A stretch of 64,000 nucleotides of DNA. Source: Argopecten irradians (taxonomy: Eukaryota; Mollusca; Bivalvia; Pectinida; Pectinidae). The position numbers were made by a program, and so were the translations under genes. The stretch lies in contig NC_091134.1 in the NCBI RefSeq assembly GCF_041381155.1, forward strand, positions 1,174,001-1,238,000. Direction: 5' to 3'. The first letter of the stretch is position 1; every line of letters begins with the position of its first letter. Positions 58,445 through 64,000 of the stretch are shown here, one piece after another. Below the pieces are notes generated by a model. It made no database searches. It was not told the origin of the DNA and worked only from the letters and a program-made list of their open reading frames with translations.

Positions 58445-60379
58445 AAGACACAAGGGTCATTAGGATCCTACTAGCTAAACAGTGAAGCCTGCCTTAGTAA
58501 CCACTTTATATATTACCCAGTGATATGTGGCCACTGAATATCTCTCCATGGTAACACGTGGCCACTGAATATCTCTCCATGGTAACACTCCTCTTACCTG
58601 GGCAATTCTAACTATAGCTGTAATGACGGAGCTCTGGACGTCCGACAGAAGGTTTTTGACTCATTGTTTTCGTTAGAAGGCAGGGTATGATTATTCATTC
58701 TAATATCCATCCTGTTTTAAGAGACCACCTGTCGTATCTGATCTAAGTTTATGGTTCCAGGTTTGTATACGACAAGATTTGACATTACTTTAGATACACA
58801 TATACTACAGGAGAATGAGCACACATTCTTAGGAAACAACTAAAATAATTGTTCTTGCCAGTGGATATAGAAAAGAAAAGAAAAAGAATCATGTATCATA
58901 ACTGATGAAATTACAGTGTCCAAGTCATTATGCTAAATAATAATGTATTATTGTCCTGAATATTTTTCTGTATTTTCAATAACATTCCACAGAAACATGA
59001 TTTAATTCAGCTTTATAGGTGATATTTAATCAAGATCATGTGCTTTCATTTTAATTTTTAAAGTGTTTAAAGCGTTAAATTTGTACTAGCTGACCGGCTG
59101 GGGTCTATGCACATATAATATGTTGAGTATTTTCTCTGGAAACTTTTTCTGTGGGCAGGTTGAAGTTTTTGACGAACACCTGCCCACAGCAGCTTGTATA
59201 CCTTAGATTGAAATTATACTTCTGTTGATGTGAATCATGATCTGTTTGCTGTGAAGCCATTTTTGAAAACCCTCATCTATATACATGTCAAATTTGTTCT
59301 ATGAGAAAAATCAGTGATGTTGGCTATTTATTGACATAAAAATATGTTTAAAATTTTTTTGTATTTCTATATCCAATCATTTCCATTGTAATTATTCTGT
59401 TTTTGTCGGATAGATGTGCAACCAAGACTGACAAATAAGAAATGTCCATTTACTATTAAATTGTTTAAAATTTCAGTTAATTTCTGGAAAGGTATATTTG
59501 CTTTTCGCACTGAATGAAGCATGAATTCAACCTGTACAACCTGTGGATAATATTGTTTCTGTTGGTTTTTCACTGTTCTCCATATATAAATCCTTAATAA
59601 TAAAGCACCTCGAGTTTTTGCGTTAGATTAGATCATCTGAAATACAGTTGCTAGTGATCTGTTGACTTTGTTAATCAGTTCTATTTTTTTATGTCTTCAT
59701 AAATTATTATTATTATTACTATTATACAAGCTTACAATAATTAAGTCTATCAGTGTTTGGTGTCAGTTTGTTCGTATGCTGGCCCTGACATAGCCTCAGT
59801 GGGCAGGTGGCTTATCAACAGGTTACCATGGTAACTGAAAAACTTCAAATATTTGCTGAAGGCCTATATGCTACAAAGTTTTAGTTAGATATATACGAAA
59901 AATATTTTGATATTTCAGAATTATGATGAAGTGTTTGTAAGAAGTGATCCTAGCAATGTAAGAGGGACCCAAACTTTCACTTCTGTGTTTATTAACCAAG
60001 GGTAAAGGATTTAAATCAAATCAAGATCTGTTTTTATCTGAATGTGTTGCTTGTCAAGCTTTGAATGATTTTATGGTGTGGATGAGAGGCCTAGTTTGGA
60101 TTGTGCAATAATATTTTCTTGTTCCAAGTTTGTTGTACAGTCCATTACTGTACATTATAACCATTTTCCTACAACACACATCTGTATCATTTCAGACATA
60201 CAACGTCAATTGTTTTGAAACTGATAATTTCTGGTATTTCATTTATTTCCTTGAAAGTATTCATCAGAAAGCATGGTTTTATTTCTGGTGATTTCCAAAA
60301 GGTATTAGGTTAAATTACACCGTGTTGTCCTGATGTGTGTTGTAGGATTGAAATGTCAAATGTTTTTAATGTACATACC
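58445..60379 (+). other. EXOC8 3' UTR and flank
   Basis: No coding exon follows the TGA at 58442-58444. AATAAA at 59599-59604 is a plausible polyadenylation signal. GTGGCCACTGAATATCTCTC (31-bp unit) is tandemly duplicated at 58527-58588. Confidence 0.55.
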
Positions 60380-60860
60380 ATCTCAGATTTCATCAATCAA
60401 GAGATACAATGTATTTCTGTATGAAATGATACAATGTGTTTATGTGTCGATGGATACAATGTAGAGATGCATTGTATTTCTGTACTAGCTAGAGTACAAT
60501 GTATTTCTATATCAATTGATACAATGTATTTCTGTACCAGCTAGAGTACAATGTATTTCTATATCAATTGATACAATGTATTTCTGTACTAGCTAGAGTA
60601 CAATGTATTTCTATATCAATTGATACAATGTATTTCTGTACTAGCTAGAGTACAATGTATTTCTATATCAATTGATACAATGTATTTCTGTACCAGCTAG
60701 AGTACAATGTATTTCTATATCAATTGATACAATGTATTTCTGTACCAGCTAGAGTACAATGTATTTCTATATCAATTGATACAATGTATTTCTGTATCTA
60801 AAGATACATTGTATTTCTGTATCGAGATACAATGCATTTCTTTTTAAAGAGGTACAATGT
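60380..60860. repeat. 52-bp minisatellite around TACAATGTATTTCTGTA
   Basis: A unit of about 52 bp made of two half-units, TACAATGTATTTCTGTACCA / GCTAGAG and TACAATGTATTTCTATATCA / ATTGA, repeats regularly from about 60485 to 60790. Degenerate half-units flank it. Confidence 0.92.
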
Positions 60861-60865
60861 ATTTA

Positions 60866-61118
60866 TGTATCGAGTGATACAATGTATGTCTGTATCAGTA
60901 TTGTACCAAATGATACAATGTATGTCTGTATCAGTATTGTACCAAATGATACAATGTATGTCTGTATCAGTATTGTACCAAATGATACAATGTATGTCTG
61001 TATCAGTATTGTATATATACCAAATGATACAATGTATGTCTGTATCAGTATTGTACCAAATGATACAATGTATGTCTGTATCAGTATTGTACCAAATGAT
61101 ACAATGTATGTCTGTACT
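60866..61118. repeat. 36-bp minisatellite, related half-unit, about 7 copies
   Basis: The unit is TGATACAATGTATGTCTGTA plus TCAGTATTGTACCAAA. It shares the ATACAATGTAT core with the adjacent 52-bp array, so both probably grew from the same word. 36 nt is 12 codons, which explains long open frames on both strands; these are not genes. Confidence 0.93.
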
Positions 61119-61220
61119 TGTTATTTGCTTTGTGCTATACATCACAATAAATTATGTAAAATCAAATTTGTTGATTTCTTTATCTAAGCAGTGCTTAACA
61201 ATATGAAAATATGAATAAAA

Positions 61221-61536
61221 CCATCCTCAATACTCCAGGGGTTCCGTTCACATTGGATCTCTACACCCCTGGACTATCTCAAGTAAAACTGAGGGCAACA
61301 GAACAGAACAGGTAATTAAGTCCTTTGATGTACATCAAAAGAGCCGTATAACGGTAAACTGTGGTTGACTTTGTGGCTTTGATGTTAGGCTTCGCTCTCT
61401 CTGTAGTCTTCAAAGGAAATCTTTGCTGGCCTGTGATTGGTCAAATTCTTTTCACTGAGCTGCCTAATTTTGCAATTAGATAGTCCAGGGGTTTAGATAT
61501 CGTAAGTGATTGGAACCCCTGGAGTATCAAGGATGG
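61221..61536. mobile_element. MITE, CATCCTCGATACTCC family, 316-bp version
   Basis: CCATCCTCAATACTCCAGGG at the left and CCCTGGAGTATCAAGGATGG at the right are inverted. Flanks GAATAAAAC and GGATAAAAC suggest an 8-9-bp imperfect target duplication, which would fit a hAT-like origin. Confidence 0.85.
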
Positions 61537-62965
61537 GATAAAACATGTAGGCTTGACTTTATATAAAATAACTATATTTTGATGTGAATGTATGAGGGTT
61601 TATTTGAAAATTTCATTTTTCATAGTTCAGGAATAATACATTCCCCCCATTTGAATTTGTCCGAAATGTTCAGCTAATAGTATATTATATAAAAGTATTC
61701 TACAGAAACACAATATATCCTTAATATTTTGTCTGGTGTTTTATTATAAGATATAAAAAGCACAGAATAGTTATGACTAAAAACAAACAACAACAAAAAA
61801 AGAAATTTACATAGGAAGTATAAAAATTACATGATGTTTGTCTGAACCTTTGATTTATTTATAACTTACACATTGAAAGTGTTTTCAATAGATCTATAAT
61901 GTAAGGATTTCAGGCAAGACATTTTGAGATTCACATTTACATCTTCACTTTGTGACTGATTTGTATAGTGTTCTCTCAAGGTATATGGTTATTTAAAGGA
62001 TTTCATTATCAAACCAGAGATTCCTGAATGATCTTGAGGATCTGATGCCCACCAATAGTGGATCTTGATCGGGAAAAATGAAAGATGGTCTTTTTACAGG
62101 CAAAACATGAGTTGTATAGGACAGTTAAAACATGTGTAGACATAAATGTAATATATAAAATCAATTAACTCCAATCTTTTACATCAGTGTACTGTTATCC
62201 CTAGATTTAATTACATGAAACAAACGATACAGCAACAAAAAGACAATATTTTAAGACAACAATCAAGGAATTGACATGTATAAACAGTTTCACTTACTAT
62301 AGATACAATAACAGCATCAGAGGTTACAGTGATGTAAAATGTTTGGTTTTATTTGTATTGCTTTACATATCCTCACTAAACAAGTCATCAGGGCATTTAT
62401 GATATCTTCTCTGTGTACATTGTTTTGTGTGTGGCGAGTGTTCATGTTTTGGGAGACTGCAGTATGGTTGTGTTGCGTTATGTTGTGTTCATGTTTTGGG
62501 AGACTGTGGTATGGTAGTGTTGCATCATGTTATGATAACAGGATTCCTGGCTACTAAGCTGAAAATAAGCAGTAATAAGTCAGGCAAAATTCAAAATTAT
62601 GCCTGACTGGATTGTGTTGACATAGAATCTGTGAATTTAAAATATATACGAATTTAAAAATAACATGTAGTAGTAAACAAAGTAAATTCACTAAAATAAA
62701 ATCATTAAAAAAACTTGAAGTGCTGTCAATGATAGATACATGTACACTGCTTATTGCTACAGTGTACAACTAATTACTAGTAAGTACGTGGGTGACCACT
62801 AATGCTGCCAATCAAAATATCCTTATATATAAACTTCTTACGGATAAACATATAACTGTTCAACAGCTTACAAGGAATGTGACTGTACTATACACACATA
62901 TACACACATAGAAATTGCACTTTAAGTGAAGAAGGCACCACAGAGTTCTAGTTTGTTAAGACAGA
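61537..62965. other. Intergenic DNA and 3' UTR of the minus-strand gene
   Basis: No further exon recognised. A short tandem word, TCATGTTTTGGGAGACTG, occurs twice near 62441 and 62489. The 3' UTR of the next gene must end here on the minus strand. Confidence 0.45.
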
Positions 62966-64000
62966 TCAAGTGTTGGCTGATTTTTGTCGTTTGGCTGAGG
63001 AGTCCTCGCCGATGATGAGATTACTATTCTGACGAGAAGTGTGGTATAAACGTAGTAAATCCATCGCCTCTGATGTCTGCATTCTCTCGTCTAGGTGGCG
63101 CTGACAGGCTTCTTGTACTGCCTCCGCAAAACTTTCTGTGTCATGGAGCAGACTGGCTAAAGCTGGGACGCTCAGGTCGACTACTCCCTGGTAAAAACAA
63201 TACATTTAAAGACTAATGGAAAACTCAACTCCAGCCCTATATTTAGCTGATTGAAAAATTTGACTCCTATCAGAATTATTTCATTTTCCATACAGCAAAA
63301 AATACTTCTTTGCCTCATATTTTGAAAAGATTGATATATTACTTTAGAGTGCTTTTTGAGTCTGCTGGGAAAAACATCAAGTAAATCAAATAGTTTGCAT
63401 GGTTTGATATTATAAGGAAAATCTATCCTCACTTGTAAATCGTCATTGGAGAAGGCGATCAGGCGAGTTATGTCCCTTTGAAGACCAGTGATCATCTCTC
63501 TTGTCCGTTCTGATATTTGTTGTCCGTCGCCAGTAGACATGAAATCTGGTTCATCCTGTCCAGAAGGACTCTCTGTAATCAAAATCATAAACACCTATAG
63601 CTGACAAAACCGAAACTGGACCTTACCTTAAATAATTCACAGCAAAATATACTTTCTATTTGTATTGGGTTTAGTTTATAATTCCCTTAGCATAGATGGA
63701 TTATAAATTCTACAAATAATATTGTTATGCAAAGTTTTGATTTTAATGAGAAAGAAACATCAATGTTGTGCAAAGATTTGATTTTTATGAGAAAGAAAAA
63801 TCTATTTACTTTTGCTTAATACACCATGTTGCAGATCTTCAAATTGAGTAATGATTTTTATACTCATCAATGCATCATCAAAATCATAACTGACAAAAGA
63901 ACTAGGATCTGTATGTACATATGTAACTGCTAACAGAGTTAAGTACCCAGTTCTTGTATTAAAATCCTCATCAATAATTTGGTATTCATTTTGGTACAAT
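62966..64000 (-). CDS. C-terminal exons of an unidentified gene, 5' end off the window
   Basis: Exons in reading order: 64000-63810 (partial), 63572-63433 and 63187-62966, with GT-AG junctions and phases 1 and 0 that close; the stop is TGA. The first reads TGYLTLLAVTYVHTDPSSFV...DDALMSIKIITQFEDLQHG, the second SERTREMITGLQRDITRLIA, the last VPALASLLHDTESFAEAVQE...CQRHLDERMQTSEAM and a basic tail SAKRQKSANT. It is acidic to neutral and helical, with no membrane segment and no motif I can name; the KRQK near the end could be a nuclear signal. Family unknown to me. Confidence 0.7.

Noticed and set aside
60832-61206. Long open frames on both strands with period-12 peptides
   Set aside because: They arise because the 36-bp unit is a multiple of three; no splice context, start context or non-repetitive protein sequence.
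1-64000. LTR retroelements, Polinton-like elements or LINE coding sequence
   Set aside because: No reverse transcriptase, integrase, capsid-like or polymerase motifs were recognised in the translated frames, and no long direct terminal repeats were seen.

Overview
The window is AT-rich, intron-rich animal DNA. Its tRNA-derived SINEs, many short inverted-repeat elements and large minisatellites look like a mollusc, probably a bivalve; that is an inference from style and from the sequence of the two recognised proteins, not a database match.

Layout. 1-671: last exon of an unidentified plus-strand gene, then 3' flank and a belt of MITEs (about 2.3-6.9 kb). 7.07-9.68 kb: a small four-exon plus-strand gene for a basic, Pro/Ser-rich protein I do not recognise. 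9.7-15.4 kb: gene-free, with two minisatellites (about 27-bp and 24-bp units). 15.4-27.9 kb: a plus-strand gene of about 15 exons for a protein with an N-terminal ubiquitin-like fold, membrane segments and an armadillo-like helical C-terminus. 28-35 kb: 3' flank with several MITEs and a SINE. 35.0-38.5 kb (minus): ICMT, the isoprenylcysteine carboxyl methyltransferase, 4 exons, 290 residues. 38.7-58.4 kb (plus): EXOC8/Exo84 of the exocyst, 16 exons, 692 residues, divergent from ICMT with 232 bp between start codons. 58.4-63 kb: EXOC8 3' region, minisatellites and a MITE. 63-64 kb (minus): the last three exons of an unidentified gene running off the right edge.

The most striking pattern is in the two long plus-strand genes. 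Nearly every large tandem array inside them is built from a unit that spans an exon-intron junction: the unit contains the last bases of the exon plus the donor, or the acceptor plus the first bases of the exon. I count eight secure cases with different unit sizes (25, 41 twice, 54, 73, about 85, about 100 and 116 bp), plus a ninth possible one (39 bp). The true splice site is always at the exon-side edge, so each array is a ladder of decoy splice sites, up to about 75-80 in a row. In the ubiquitin-like/armadillo gene one ladder may itself be translated, because the reading frame of the flanking exons only closes if it is. The same gene also carries a tandem duplication of two exons that encode identical peptides and, by phase, cannot both be included.

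All gene models were assembled by eye from splice consensus and phase; every junction quoted for ICMT and EXOC8 keeps the frame. I saw no reverse transcriptase, integrase, capsid or envelope coding sequence, and no CRISPR array, rRNA or canonical tRNA gene.
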